A stretch of 64,000 bases of DNA from Mesorhizobium shangrilense (lineage in GTDB: Bacteria; Pseudomonadota; Alphaproteobacteria; Rhizobiales; Rhizobiaceae), in the NCBI RefSeq assembly GCF_040537815.1, contig NZ_JBEWSZ010000001.1, forward strand, positions 3,906,001 to 3,970,000, read 5' to 3'. How positions within the stretch are numbered: position 1 is the stretch's first letter; each line of letters begins with the position of its first letter. The position numbers and the translations under genes are program-made. The notes below the pieces were generated by a model. That model saw only the letters and a program-made list of their open reading frames with translations. It ran no database searches and was not told the DNA's origin. Of this stretch, positions 1 through 8,980 are shown in pieces.

Positions 1-37
1 GGCTTGCCAAACCCAGGCCGCGCTTCGCCTGAACGGT

Positions 38-1027
38 CTAACCTTGCCCCGCCAACGCAGCCGAGATCAGCGCCGCTGCATCGGCAGGACTGGCGCCTAC
101 TTCCAACGTGTAGGTCGGAACGGCGGTTACCAGTTTGGCGATCGTCGACAGCCGGCGCTTTTGCAAAGGCAGCAGGCCGGTCATGCCGGTCCTGACATTG
201 TCCGCCGCCAGCGCCACCATCGCATCGGTTCTGGCCATGGCGACAAGCCGGCTCTGGCTATCCGGCGAACGCGCAAGATGGAGGACGGCAATGACCGGCC
301 TGATGCTTGAATCCTCGACCCGCACGATCTCGCGCAGGTGTTCCAGCGAAACCGCCTGCTCGCCATTGCTATCCCACAAGGTGCCAAGGCATGGCGAAAC
401 AAACGGAAGCATCTCGGCGGTTTTCTGGTGGATCTTCACATGGCGCGGCAAGCCCCAGGCGCCCGCTTTCGCCGATGCTCCGGTCACGATCATCGCATCG
501 TCCGAACAGATGCCGAATCCTTGCGAGGCAAGCGCTAGCGATGTCGTGGTCTTGCCGGTGCCGCTCGGCGCGTGGATCAGCACAATCGCGTCCCGGTCCG
601 GCATCGTCAACCCAGCGGTGTGAAGCATGTGCTGCCCGCCGGCATCCAGTGCCGCGTCAAGCAGCAGCATCCACGCGGTCCAGGTGATCCTGGTGTCCGG
701 ACGGACGCGGATTTCAGCCCAGCCTTCGCTGCCATGGATCGAAAGCGTCTGGCTGGGAAAGACCAGATGAATGATCTCGCCGTCCTGGAACATGCGGCAC
801 GGGCCGTCCTCCGGCACTTCGCCGTCGAAGACGAAAGATCCACCCGGCGTTTCCTGCAGGAGCGCCGTCTCGACAATGCGGACGTGAAAGCCCGGTTCGG
901 CACAGGCGGCCATGCGCAGACTGCCGAGCATCCTGTCGAAGTCCAGCCAAAGGTCCGGACGCTCGGCCGATATGCCGATGACCTGCCCATTGAGAGCGTA
1001 ACAGGCCTGGACTGACGGCCCGGTCAT
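38..1027 (-). CDS. HprK-related serine kinase-like protein
   Basis: The 329-residue product has the C-terminal P-loop fold of HPr kinase/phosphorylase relatives. A Walker A motif (APSGTGKTTT) lies near residues 153-162 and an Asp pair (CSDDAMI) near 174-180. The N-terminal 130 residues match no domain I recognise. The start at 1027 is chosen because its ATG overlaps the TGA of the upstream gene (ATGA). It is the last gene of a trio with a transglutaminase-like and a PqqD-like gene, the association seen in HprK-related peptide systems and in lasso clusters with a kinase. The substrate is unknown; a Ser on a small peptide or protein is an inference. No cyclase or exporter gene is visible here, though the window ends 37 bases further on. 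Confidence 0.8.
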   Translation of the reverse strand: MTGPSVQACYALNGQVIGISAERPDLWLDFDRMLGSLRMAACAEPGFHVRIVETALLQETPGGSFVFDGEVPEDGPCRMFQDGEIIHLVFPSQTLSIHGSEGWAEIRVRPDTRITWTAWMLLLDAALDAGGQHMLHTAGLTMPDRDAIVLIHAPSGTGKTTTSLALASQGFGICSDDAMIVTGASAKAGAWGLPRHVKIHQKTAEMLPFVSPCLGTLWDSNGEQAVSLEHLREIVRVEDSSIRPVIAVLHLARSPDSQSRLVAMARTDAMVALAADNVRTGMTGLLPLQKRRLSTIAKLVTAVPTYTLEVGASPADAAALISAALAGQG

Positions 1028-1458
1028 GCCGCGCGCGCCTTTCCCGAATGGGCATGGTGGCGGTAGATTTCCACCATTCCGGGAAGGCTGTCGCTGACCA
1101 CCGGCCTGCCGTCGAGGCAAACCCAGCAATGCGCGGCCATGCGCGGCGCTTGCATCGATTTCGGATCAACGCCGAAGCGCAATTCCGGATCAAAGCCGGC
1201 AAAACGAAGAAACCGGTGCGCAAGCAGACCCTCCCGCAGGCATCTACGGTCACGCATCAGCCACGGACGCCTGACCGCGCGGTTCACCGTTGAAACGATG
1301 TAAGACGATGGCAGGCCCCGGTAGAGGGTCGGCGAACTGAGCGGCGCCCATTTGAGCACGGCCTCGAAACTGCGATTGGCGACCAGCAGCGGCATCAATC
1401 GCGCGCTTGCCCACACATGGCAGCGAAACAGGGCACGCAGGATCGGTCCGTCGGCCAT
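1024..1458 (-). CDS. lasso B2-like transglutaminase-fold protein
   Basis: The 144-residue product belongs to the transglutaminase-like core family that includes the lasso leader peptidase B2. The Cys of the RRCLREGLLA segment (about residue 73) and the His of AAHCWVCLDG (about 110) are the expected catalytic pair, and an Asp follows near 123. The ATG at 1458 shares its A with the stop of the upstream PqqD-like gene (TGATG), and the 3' end overlaps the kinase gene by ATGA, so the three genes are translationally coupled. By analogy it would cleave a leader peptide presented by the PqqD-like partner. No precursor peptide was found next to it, so its real substrate is open. Confidence 0.8.
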   Translation of the reverse strand: MADGPILRALFRCHVWASARLMPLLVANRSFEAVLKWAPLSSPTLYRGLPSSYIVSTVNRAVRRPWLMRDRRCLREGLLAHRFLRFAGFDPELRFGVDPKSMQAPRMAAHCWVCLDGRPVVSDSLPGMVEIYRHHAHSGKARAA

Positions 1459-1742
1459 CACGCGCCCGGAGCGGCGAGAATACCTTCCGACAGCAGATCG
1501 CTGGCCAATGCCGCCATGTCCTGGTCGAGCGTGTCCTTGTCGACCTCGAACTCGGCGCTGAGCAAGCCGACGATCTGGTCGAGGCTGCGCGCGCCATCCA
1601 CCTTGTCGAGAAACGCCTCGGTCGTGCCGTTGCAAGTATAGAGCTGGCCGCTGCGCGCCAGCAGCACCACGGCTCCGTCGCCGACGTGCTGGACGGAGGC
1701 GTCGTCCGCCAGCCGCAGAATCGTTTCAGAGGCAACTTCCAT
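1458..1742 (-). CDS. PqqD-like peptide-binding protein
   Basis: The 94-residue product has the PqqD/RRE pattern: an N-terminal beta region reading out a value such as GDGAVVLLARSGQLYTCNGT, then a helical half (AFLDKVDGARSLDQIVGLL and the following residues). In RiPP systems this fold binds the leader of a precursor and hands it to the processing enzyme. The ATG at 1742 is preceded by a G-rich stretch (GGGGTTGG); the same frame stays open upstream to 1964 but that part has no family resemblance. It is the first gene of the PqqD/B2/kinase trio and probably carries the promoter of the unit, facing the palindrome at 1971-2004. Confidence 0.78.
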   Translation of the reverse strand: MEVASETILRLADDASVQHVGDGAVVLLARSGQLYTCNGTTEAFLDKVDGARSLDQIVGLLSAEFEVDKDTLDQDMAALASDLLSEGILAAPGA

Positions 1743-1970
1743 CACCAACCCCACCCCATGCAGTATCCCTCGAAATGCAGATAGCGCGGCGGTGCCGCGC
1801 TGTCTATCGGCCCGCCGGTGAAGACTGGCCCGCGGGCTCATGCAGTTCTGCATTCCGACTATTTCTTGCCCGGTCGCAAGATTGCCGCCCCCCCAATTGG
1901 CGAACGAATTCGTCCCAGAAATAATCGTCAATCCTGCGTGACCAGCAAGCGGATCGGCCGGCAAGGCCGT

Positions 1971-2004
1971 TGCCTTCCTTCCCTTAAGTAAGGTAAGGAA
2001 GGCA
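1971..2004. repeat. 16-bp-arm palindrome between divergent genes
   Basis: TGCCTTCCTTCCCTTA is mirrored by TAAGGTAAGGAAGGCA around a two-base centre, with one mismatch among 16 pairs. It lies between the start of the leftward PqqD-like gene (1742) and the rightward small ORF (2026). There is no T-run after either arm, so an operator or a structured 5' leader is more likely than a terminator. Confidence 0.6.
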
Positions 2005-2025
2005 CCTGTCTTGGGGAGATAGCGT

Positions 2026-2142
2026 ATGCGTTACAATTGGGAGCGAGCTCCGACGGCCTTCGAACGCCATCGGAAAGTGCTAGCGACAGCAATTTTGATC
2101 TTCGGCGGCTTGGGCCTCATGCTTGTGGCCATGCCGATCTAG
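2026..2142 (+). CDS. small membrane peptide, possibly an amber-truncated gene
   Basis: A 38-codon ORF starts at an ATG preceded by GGGGAGA (2013-2019). It encodes a basic N-terminus and one hydrophobic segment (about residues 18-38, LATAILIFGGLGLMLVAMPI). It ends at TAG 2140-2142. The same frame then stays open for 86 codons to TGA 2401-2403 and reads as a plausible soluble, Ala/Ser-rich tail. It may therefore be a truncated gene of about 125 codons with one membrane anchor rather than a true microprotein. I recognise no family. Chance opening is also possible in GC-rich DNA. Confidence 0.3.
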   Translation: MRYNWERAPTAFERHRKVLATAILIFGGLGLMLVAMPI

Positions 2143-2545
2143 AGCAATCGCCTTTCATCCTACTGGCGGAGCGCGATTGGGAGCGGCGGCGCCAGTTTCG
2201 GTGTACTTCAAAAGTCATCCGACGCGGCCGGTGCGGATGTCGGTCCTCGACGCGCCGGTATCAAGAAAGCGCTGCCATCAAGCGAAAAGCCGACGATGCG
2301 CCGTGAAGCGGAAGCGCCGACCTTGGCGATTCCGGCCGAAAGCGCGAGCAGCGCACCGGGTATTACCGCAGCAATCAATCCCTACGATCGGGTCATGGGG
2401 TGACGCGTTCGCCCGATGGCGCGCGTGTGCAATCCGGACGGATATCCCGACCTTGGCCCGTCCCAGACGAAAATGCAGGAAGACATCGCCGGAAAAACCA
2501 GCATAGGCTATTGGCAAGACGGCAATGGTCCTGGGGAGGATGCGG

Positions 2546-4453
2546 ATGGCTTCACGCTATCACGAGGTCTATGACGGTTGGAAACGCGACCCGGAAAGGT
2601 TCTGGGCGGACGCGGCCGGTGCCATCGACTGGTATTCGCCCCACGACAAGGTGTTCGACGCGAGCGCCGGCGTCTATGGACGCTGGTTTACCGGCGCCAC
2701 CTGCAACACCTGCTTCAACGCCATCGACCGCCATGTAGCGGGCGGACGCGCCGATCAGATCGCGCTGATCCATGACAGCGCCATCACCGGAACGGTCAGG
2801 AAATTCACCTATGCCGAGCTGAAACGCGAGGTCGTCGCGCTGACCTCGGTGCTGAAGAACCGTGGCATCGGCAAGGGCGACCGTGTCATCATCTACATGC
2901 CGATGGTGGCGGAGGCGGCCATCGCGATGCTGGCCTGCGCTCGCATCGGCGCGGTGCATTCGGTCGTGTTCGGCGGCTTTGCCTCGCATGAGCTTGCCAC
3001 CCGCATCGACGACGCCAGACCGAAGCTGATCATCTCCGCATCCTGCGGCCTGGAGCCAGGCCGGATCGTCGCCTACAAGCCGCTTCTCGACAAGGCCATC
3101 GAAATTTCCCGCCACAAGCCGGACGCCTGCCTGATCCTGCAGCGCGACCAGCTGCGCTGCGACCTGAAGGAAAATTTCGACATCGACTATGCCGACGCCG
3201 TCGCCCGAGAGCGTGCCGCCGGCGCCAATGTCGACTGTGTGCCGGTGCTTGCCACCGACCCGCTCTACATCATCTACACATCCGGCACGACGGGCCAGCC
3301 CAAGGGCATCGTGCGCGACAATGGCGGCCATATGGTCGCGCTGAAATGGACGATGGAGAACGAGTTCGGCGTCAAGCCGGGCGAAGTGTTCTGGGCGGCA
3401 TCCGACGTCGGCTGGGTGGTCGGCCATTCCTATATCGTCTACGGACCGCTGCTGCATGGCTGCACCAGCGTGCTGTTCGAGGGCAAGCCGGTCGGCACGC
3501 CGGACGCCGGCACCTACTGGCGCGTCATCGCCGAGCATGGTGTCGTCGCCCTGTTCACCGCACCGACGGCTTTCCGCGCGATCAAGGGACAGGACCCCAA
3601 GGGCGAGTTCGTCCCCCAATACGACCTGTCGAAATTCCGTACGCTGTTCCTCGCCGGCGAGCGCGCCGATCCGGACACCATCAAATGGGCCGAGCAGAAA
3701 CTGAACGTACCGGTGATCGACCATTGGTGGCAGACCGAGACCGGGTCGCCGATGACCATCAATCCGGCTGGCCTTGGTCTGCTGCCGGTGAAATACGGCT
3801 CGCCCGGCGTGCCGATGCCGGGCTACGACATCCGCGTGCTCGACGATGCCGGCCATGAAGTGCCGCGCGGCACGCTGGGCAATGTGGTGGTCAAGCTGCC
3901 GCTGCCGGCCGGCTGCCTGCCGACGCTATGGAATGCCGACGATCGGTTTCGCCAAGCCTATCTCGAAGAATTCCCCGGCTTCTACAAGACGGCGGATGCC
4001 GGCATGGTCGATGAGGACGGCTATCTGTTCGTCATGGCTCGCACCGACGACATCATCAATGTCGCCGGCCATCGCCTGTCGACGGGCGCCATGGAAGAGG
4101 TGCTGGCCGCGCATCCAGACGTGGCCGAATGCGCCGTCATCGGCATCGCCGACGCGATGAAGGGCCAGGTGCCGCTTGGTTTTGTCGTGCTGTATGCGGG
4201 CGTCGCCCGCGACAGCAGTGCTATCGAAAGCGAAGTGGTCGGCCTGGTGCGCGAGCGGATCGGCCCGGTCGCCGCCTTCAAGACGGTTGTGACCATCAAG
4301 CGCCTGCCCAAGACGCGCTCGGGAAAAATCCTGCGCGGCACGATGCAGAAGATCGCCGACAAGGAAGCGTGGACGATGCCGGCGACCATCGACGACCCGG
4401 TGATCCTCGACGAAATCACCGAGGCGCTGAAGGGGCGTGGTATCGGATTGTAG
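2546..4453 (+). CDS. prpE: propionyl-CoA synthetase family acyl-CoA ligase
   Basis: The 635-residue product is an AMP-forming acyl-CoA synthetase close in length and pattern to PrpE. It has the P-loop TSGTTGQPKG near residue 245, the HWWQTETG adenylate motif in the middle, and the C-terminal PKTRSGKILRG segment whose Lys is the regulatory acetylation site in this family. It would convert propionate (and perhaps acetate) to the CoA ester in the cytoplasm. Of three nearby ATGs, 2546 has the best ribosome site (GGGGAGGA, 2533-2540). It is a single-gene unit next to, but not part of, the exo locus. Confidence 0.9.
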   Translation: MASRYHEVYDGWKRDPERFWADAAGAIDWYSPHDKVFDASAGVYGRWFTGATCNTCFNAIDRHVAGGRADQIALIHDSAITGTVRKFTYAELKREVVALTSVLKNRGIGKGDRVIIYMPMVAEAAIAMLACARIGAVHSVVFGGFASHELATRIDDARPKLIISASCGLEPGRIVAYKPLLDKAIEISRHKPDACLILQRDQLRCDLKENFDIDYADAVARERAAGANVDCVPVLATDPLYIIYTSGTTGQPKGIVRDNGGHMVALKWTMENEFGVKPGEVFWAASDVGWVVGHSYIVYGPLLHGCTSVLFEGKPVGTPDAGTYWRVIAEHGVVALFTAPTAFRAIKGQDPKGEFVPQYDLSKFRTLFLAGERADPDTIKWAEQKLNVPVIDHWWQTETGSPMTINPAGLGLLPVKYGSPGVPMPGYDIRVLDDAGHEVPRGTLGNVVVKLPLPAGCLPTLWNADDRFRQAYLEEFPGFYKTADAGMVDEDGYLFVMARTDDIINVAGHRLSTGAMEEVLAAHPDVAECAVIGIADAMKGQVPLGFVVLYAGVARDSSAIESEVVGLVRERIGPVAAFKTVVTIKRLPKTRSGKILRGTMQKIADKEAWTMPATIDDPVILDEITEALKGRGIGL

Positions 4454-4479
4454 GACGGGCTGGTTGCCGCCGTGCCGAA

Positions 4480-4505
4480 GACCTCGGGAATCGATCCCCG
4501 AGGTC
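4480..4505 (+). terminator. intergenic stem-loop after prpE
   Basis: GACCTCGGG and CCCGAGGTC form a 9-bp perfect stem with an 8-base loop. It sits between the convergent ends of prpE (4453) and the exoP-like gene (4513) and could stop transcription from either side. The T-run is weak, so it may depend on other factors. Confidence 0.5.
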
Positions 4506-4512
4506 ATGCGAT

Positions 4513-6900
4513 TCAAACATTTTCCTTCGCCCGCACGTCCGACTTTTCCAGATAGTAGGACGAATATTTGTCGAAGAATTTTTCGGAACCGCCCATCGCG
4601 CCGTATTTGGCCAGCTTCTTCAAATCGACCTTGTTCAGGACGGCGCCCACGATCTTGTTGGCGATATAGGGTTCCGACCTCAGAATCGACTGCACCATGT
4701 TGCGCGGCGTGCGCCCCCACTCGGTGACGAGCACAAAGCCGTCGACAAGGGGAGCAAAGGCCTTGGCATCGACAACCGGACCCAACGGCGGCAGATCGAC
4801 GACAATGTATTCGAACGTTTCCTTGGCGTTGTCGATGAAACGCCGCATTCCCGCCGAAGAGAGAAGCTCGCTCGTATGCGAGAAATGACCGCGCGCAACA
4901 GCCGGGATGATCGCCAGCTTGGTCTGCCGGTCGATCTTGCCGACGGACTGCCAGGTCTGTCCATTCACGACCGCTTCCATCAGGCCCTGCTCGGCCTCCA
5001 TGCCAAGGCCGCGGCTGAGGCCGGGGTTGCGCAGATCGCCGTCGATGAGCAGGGTCTTCGACCCGTTGGCGGCAAGCAGACCCGCCAGGTTCGCCGCGAC
5101 CGTCGACTTTCCCTCACCAGGAAGCACCGAGATCACGCCGATGACCCGGCTGCCATGCCCTTCCATCACCACATCGAAGGCGATCTTGGCGCTGCGCAGC
5201 GTCTCGGAGAACATCGATGCCGGGGCATCCACGCTCACCCGCATTCGCGCCCGCCTTTCGGCGGCGGACGATGATTTGGCGGTCTTGGTGTCCGGCTCGC
5301 CTTCAGCCGGTTTTTCGTCCTTGCGGAGCTTGCTGCCGATCATCGGCAGATAGCCGAGGAATTTCAGGCCGACGCGATCGCGAATGTCCTCGCCGGTCCT
5401 GAAAAAGCGCTCGTTGAACTCGTTCAGGCCGCCGAACCCCGCGCCCATCAGCAGGCCGAGCACAAGGGAAAGGCCAAGCACCACGGTCGTGCGGGGGCTT
5501 GACGCGCCCGAGGGCATTGAAGCGTCCGAGATGATGCGGATCTTGCCGACCGGGAAGGACCGCTGCTGGGCGGCCTCCTCGTAGCGGCTGAGGAACGTCT
5601 GATAGAGCGTGCTGAGTGCCGTCGCCTGCTGGTCCAGCTCACGCAGCTTGACCTGCGTCTGGTTGTCGAGGGAGCTCTGGCCGGCAGCTGAAGCGACATT
5701 GGCCCTGAGCGCCGTCTCACGCGCCAGGGCGACTTCGTACTCGTTGCGATAGCTTTCGGTCAGCTGCTTCAGCTCGCCGAATATCTGCGTGGATATGTCG
5801 GCCTTCTCCTTGGCGAGTGCTATGGCCTGTGGGTGCTGGGAACCAAAATTGGCTTCCACATCCTGCAGCCGCTTGGTGACCGCGAGATAGCGCGTCTTGA
5901 GCCCCGCGATGACCGAGCTGCTCGGCTGGTCCGACGATATGGCGGCATCCTTGAAGGCGTTGTCGGAACCGCTGTCCACGATCGACTTGTATTGCTGGTA
6001 GCGGGCGCTGGCGCGGGCGGTGTCGGCCTGTGCGGCGATGAGCTGGGCGTTGATATCCGACAATTGCTTGTCGCTCATCAGCTGGCCGTCGCTGTTGGCG
6101 GCCAATCCGTGCTCGGCCCTGAACTTCTCAACCGCAAGGGATGCGGCTTGAGAGCTTTCGCGGAGTTCCGTCAGCCTGCCCTGCAGCCAGACCGCCGCGC
6201 GCTCGGTGGCGTCGAAAGTGGCATCGAGCTGGTCGGCAAGGTAGGCGTCGGCGTAGGCCTTGGTAATCGCGGTTGCCAGCGCCGGATCCGTCGACTGATA
6301 GCCGATGGCGATCACGTAGCTTCGCCCGGTGCGCTCGGCCCGTATCTCGCTCTGCAGCTTGAGGATGGCATAGTCGCGGCGCGACGAAGCAATCAGCGCA
6401 TCGCGCGTGGCCGCGTCGAGCTTGGTGATGTCTGTCCCCCCAATCGTGGGAGAACTGGGATGCACGTACTGGATCAGGCCGCGAACAAAGCCCATGCCCT
6501 TCGCCAGGGCCGACATCGGCGGGTTCATGAAGGCGTCGTTCTGGTCGAGCTTCAGCTTGTCGACGACCACGGCCGCGAGCCGCGTTGACGTCAGAATTTC
6601 AATCTGACTCAGGATGGCGGAGTCGGTCTGCATGGTGACCGACGCCGCCGAGATGTCATCGACGATCTTGTTCAGTCCCTCGTCGATCAGCACGCTGCTG
6701 AACGACGCGTATTTGGGTGGTGTGGTCTGCAGATAGAGCACCCCCAGAAAAAGACCGATGATGGCACATACGGCAACCACCTTCGCCTGCCGCGCGGCCA
6801 TGCTAAGCAGGCGCTCGATGTCGATGAAGTCTTCGCCGTCTCCTGCATCCGAATTCGGCAACGGCATCCTCTTGTCGAGAGGAAAGTTGGCATAGTTCAT
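4513..6900 (-). CDS. exoP: ExoP-like EPS co-polymerase with tyrosine-kinase domain
   Basis: The 795-residue inner-membrane protein sets EPS chain length and export, like ExoP of Sinorhizobium. A Wzz-type N-terminal half starts with a membrane segment near residues 41-57 (VVAVCAIIGLFLGVLYL), followed by a long periplasmic coiled-coil region and a second membrane segment near 470-490. The C-terminal BY-kinase domain has Walker A (GEGKST), Walker A' (LLIDGD) and Walker B (YIVVDLPP), and ends in a Tyr cluster (DKYSSYYLEK), the usual autophosphorylation site. Its length is close to ExoP. It is a single leftward gene; a TTGC-GTT-GCAT box lies about 55 bases upstream. Confidence 0.92.
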   Translation of the reverse strand: MNYANFPLDKRMPLPNSDAGDGEDFIDIERLLSMAARQAKVVAVCAIIGLFLGVLYLQTTPPKYASFSSVLIDEGLNKIVDDISAASVTMQTDSAILSQIEILTSTRLAAVVVDKLKLDQNDAFMNPPMSALAKGMGFVRGLIQYVHPSSPTIGGTDITKLDAATRDALIASSRRDYAILKLQSEIRAERTGRSYVIAIGYQSTDPALATAITKAYADAYLADQLDATFDATERAAVWLQGRLTELRESSQAASLAVEKFRAEHGLAANSDGQLMSDKQLSDINAQLIAAQADTARASARYQQYKSIVDSGSDNAFKDAAISSDQPSSSVIAGLKTRYLAVTKRLQDVEANFGSQHPQAIALAKEKADISTQIFGELKQLTESYRNEYEVALARETALRANVASAAGQSSLDNQTQVKLRELDQQATALSTLYQTFLSRYEEAAQQRSFPVGKIRIISDASMPSGASSPRTTVVLGLSLVLGLLMGAGFGGLNEFNERFFRTGEDIRDRVGLKFLGYLPMIGSKLRKDEKPAEGEPDTKTAKSSSAAERRARMRVSVDAPASMFSETLRSAKIAFDVVMEGHGSRVIGVISVLPGEGKSTVAANLAGLLAANGSKTLLIDGDLRNPGLSRGLGMEAEQGLMEAVVNGQTWQSVGKIDRQTKLAIIPAVARGHFSHTSELLSSAGMRRFIDNAKETFEYIVVDLPPLGPVVDAKAFAPLVDGFVLVTEWGRTPRNMVQSILRSEPYIANKIVGAVLNKVDLKKLAKYGAMGGSEKFFDKYSSYYLEKSDVRAKENV

Positions 6901-6954
6901 CTTCGGTCCAATTCTAGGTTGCAGGCGCTAGGCCTCGAAGATCGGGGGCAAAGT

Positions 6955-6965
6955 ATGCAACGCAA
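6955..6965 (-). promoter_or_regulatory. TGC-rich dyad upstream of exoP
   Basis: On the minus strand the site reads TTGC-GTT-GCAT, one base away from the YTGC-N3-GCAG pattern found upstream of other transcription units in this window. It lies about 55 bases before the exoP start. Taken alone it would be weak evidence. Confidence 0.35.
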
Positions 6966-7058
6966 ACTTCATGCCAGCCCGGGCTATTTCTGAGCGACCA
7001 AACGCAAAGGCGTTTCCTGAGCCACCGGCCTCGGGAGAATGCATCCAGAAAATGGGCA

Positions 7059-7955
7059 TTATGCGGCTTCCTCGCGGCGTTCATGCGACAGGACGAACTC
7101 CTGGAGCATCTCGAAAATGGGCCCCTTCATGTCGTCTCGCGCCAGTGCGAACGCGATATTGGCCTGAATGAACCCTTCCTTCGAGCCGCAGTCGAACATG
7201 CGGCCATTGAAGGGCCGGGCGAAGAAAGCCTGGCTCCTGGCGAGCCGAACCATGGCGTCGGTCAGCTGGATTTCGTTGCCGGCGCCGCGCTGCTGATTGC
7301 CCAGCAGGGCGAATATCTCGGGCTGCAGGATATAGCGGCCGTTGATGTAGTAGCTGGACGGCGCATCGGCCGGAGCCGGCTTCTCGACCATGGCCGTCAC
7401 CTCGAAGCCCGCGCCGACATCCGCGCCGCAGCCGACGATGCCGTATTTGCTGGTTTCGCTCGGATCGCAACGCTCGACGGCGATGACGTTGCCGCCGGTC
7501 TCGGCATAGAGATCGGTGATTTCAGCTAGGCATCCCCGCCCGCCGAAGGACACCATGTCCGGCAGCAGCAATGCGAAGGGCTCGTTGCCGATGACCTCGC
7601 GCGCGCACCATACGGCGTGGCCGAGGCCCTGCGGCGACTGCTGGCGGATGAAACTCGTGGCGCCGGCCACGGGAAGCAGGCTTTCCAGCGACTCGAGCTG
7701 GGCCTTCTTGCCGGTCTGCTCCAGGGTTCCGATCAATTCAGGGTGCAGGTCGAAATAGTCCTCGATGACCGCCTTGTTGCGACCGGTCACGAAAACGATG
7801 TGCTCGATACCGGCTTCGAACGCCTCGTCCACCGCATACTGCACGACAGGCCTGTCGACGACGGGAAGCATTTCCTTCGGCATGGATTTCGTCGCCGGTA
7901 GGAACCGTGTTCCAAGCCCCGCCACCGGAATGACTGCCTTCCTGATTTTCTTCAT
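7059..7955 (-). CDS. exoN: UTP-glucose-1-phosphate uridylyltransferase
   Basis: The 298-residue product is a GalU/ExoN-type enzyme that makes UDP-glucose from UTP and glucose 1-phosphate. It has the nucleotidyltransferase signature [12 protein letters not shown] near residue 13 and the [10 protein letters not shown] motif that follows. UDP-glucose feeds the glycosyltransferases of this locus and the UDP-glucose dehydrogenase at 20.8-22.1 kb. An AAGGAA ribosome site supports the ATG at 7955. It stands between exoP and the glycosyltransferase operon, on the same strand. Confidence 0.93.
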   Translation of the reverse strand: MKKIRKAVIPVAGLGTRFLPATKSMPKEMLPVVDRPVVQYAVDEAFEAGIEHIVFVTGRNKAVIEDYFDLHPELIGTLEQTGKKAQLESLESLLPVAGATSFIRQQSPQGLGHAVWCAREVIGNEPFALLLPDMVSFGGRGCLAEITDLYAETGGNVIAVERCDPSETSKYGIVGCGADVGAGFEVTAMVEKPAPADAPSSYYINGRYILQPEIFALLGNQQRGAGNEIQLTDAMVRLARSQAFFARPFNGRMFDCGSKEGFIQANIAFALARDDMKGPIFEMLQEFVLSHERREEAA

Positions 7956-8029
7956 CGCAAATTCCTTCTGAGGAGATCAATTTCAACGCATTGCGGGCCA
8001 TGAAGAAGCATTCTCATGTACCCACCCCC

Positions 8030-8980
8030 TTACCTCCCCGCGCCGACGGCAAATTGCGCCGCCACCCTTCGCAACCGGACAGCGATCGGCATACCCATAT
8101 GCCTGACCGCCGCCGGATCCATGAGCGCGGTCCGGATCGCCTTGAGCGGGGACCGCGCCTTGATGTGTTGAACCAGAGACAGGAACGACGACGCCTTGCG
8201 CAGGCTGCGGCTGCGCCGCGCGAATGCGGCCTTGGCCTCGTCGTCCATGAAATGGGTCGCGGCGAAGGCGGCATCAGCCTTGCGCATCGCCTCGACATGG
8301 TGGATTTCAAGCACGCGGGAAATCGAGCCCGTGCGGATGTGATAGATGTAGCCGGTCGCCGGCTCGACGACGCATTTGCCGCCCTTGGCGAGCGCCTCGG
8401 CCAGCAGGATGTAGTCTTCGCCGATGATCAAATTTTCATCATAACGAAGCCGGTTTTCGTTCAGAAACCGGCGCAGGAAGATCGGCTTGAGATAGCCGAG
8501 GTTGAACTTGGATTCGAAGACCACATTGCCGGCGATATAGCTGGCCAGTGAAATCTCTTTCAGGCCTTGCAGGTACCCGGCCGGAAACATCGTGGCATCC
8601 GGAGTACCATCCTCGCTGATGACCTGGATGTTGTCGACGGCGACCTGGGCGCCGGCCTTTTCGGCACGTGCGATCATCGCGCACATGCGCTCGGGATAAA
8701 CAGCGTCGTCTGAATCGAGGACCGCGATCCATCTGCCACGGGCGGCGTCGAGGCCGGCATTCCTGGCGCCGCCAGGACCTCGGTTCTGGGCGAGCGCGAT
8801 GACCCGCACGATGTCGCCCGGATAGGAATTCGCCACGTCGAGCGTCATGTCGCTGGATTGGTCGTCGACGATGATGATCTCGACGCTGACGCCCTTCTGG
8901 GCCATGGCGCTGGCGACTGCCCGGTCGAGCGTCCGCTCGGCATTGTACGCCGCGATGACAAAGCTGACGTCAGGCTGCAC
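8030..8980 (-). CDS. family 2 glycosyltransferase (ExoU/ExoW type)
   Basis: The 316-residue product is a GT-A glycosyltransferase: it opens with VSFVIAAYNAERTLDRAV, has the nucleotide-binding VDDQSSD, and the metal-binding VLDSDD near residue 88. It would add a sugar to the undecaprenyl-linked EPS repeat on the cytoplasmic face. A GTG at 8980 is chosen because GAAGGGGG lies just upstream; an in-frame ATG at 9013 is the alternative. The gene overlaps the upstream exoM-like gene by 11 bases and closes the exoL-exoA-exoM-gt operon. It resembles the enzyme at 23805-24821 (shared LGEDY/IGEDY and LGFLKP/LGYLKP segments), so the two may be paralogues. Confidence 0.85.
   Translation of the reverse strand: MQPDVSFVIAAYNAERTLDRAVASAMAQKGVSVEIIIVDDQSSDMTLDVANSYPGDIVRVIALAQNRGPGGARNAGLDAARGRWIAVLDSDDAVYPERMCAMIARAEKAGAQVAVDNIQVISEDGTPDATMFPAGYLQGLKEISLASYIAGNVVFESKFNLGYLKPIFLRRFLNENRLRYDENLIIGEDYILLAEALAKGGKCVVEPATGYIYHIRTGSISRVLEIHHVEAMRKADAAFAATHFMDDEAKAAFARRSRSLRKASSFLSLVQHIKARSPLKAIRTALMDPAAVRHMGMPIAVRLRRVAAQFAVGAGR

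Noticed and set aside
1743..1964. A 74-codon upstream extension of the PqqD-like gene, considered as a fused precursor.
   Set aside because: It has no leader or core pattern and no match to the PqqD fold; the ATG at 1742 starts the recognisable domain.
4129..5274. A long plus-strand frame overlapping the ends of prpE and exoP.
   Set aside because: It runs antisense to clear exoP kinase motifs and has low-quality Arg/His-rich translation.
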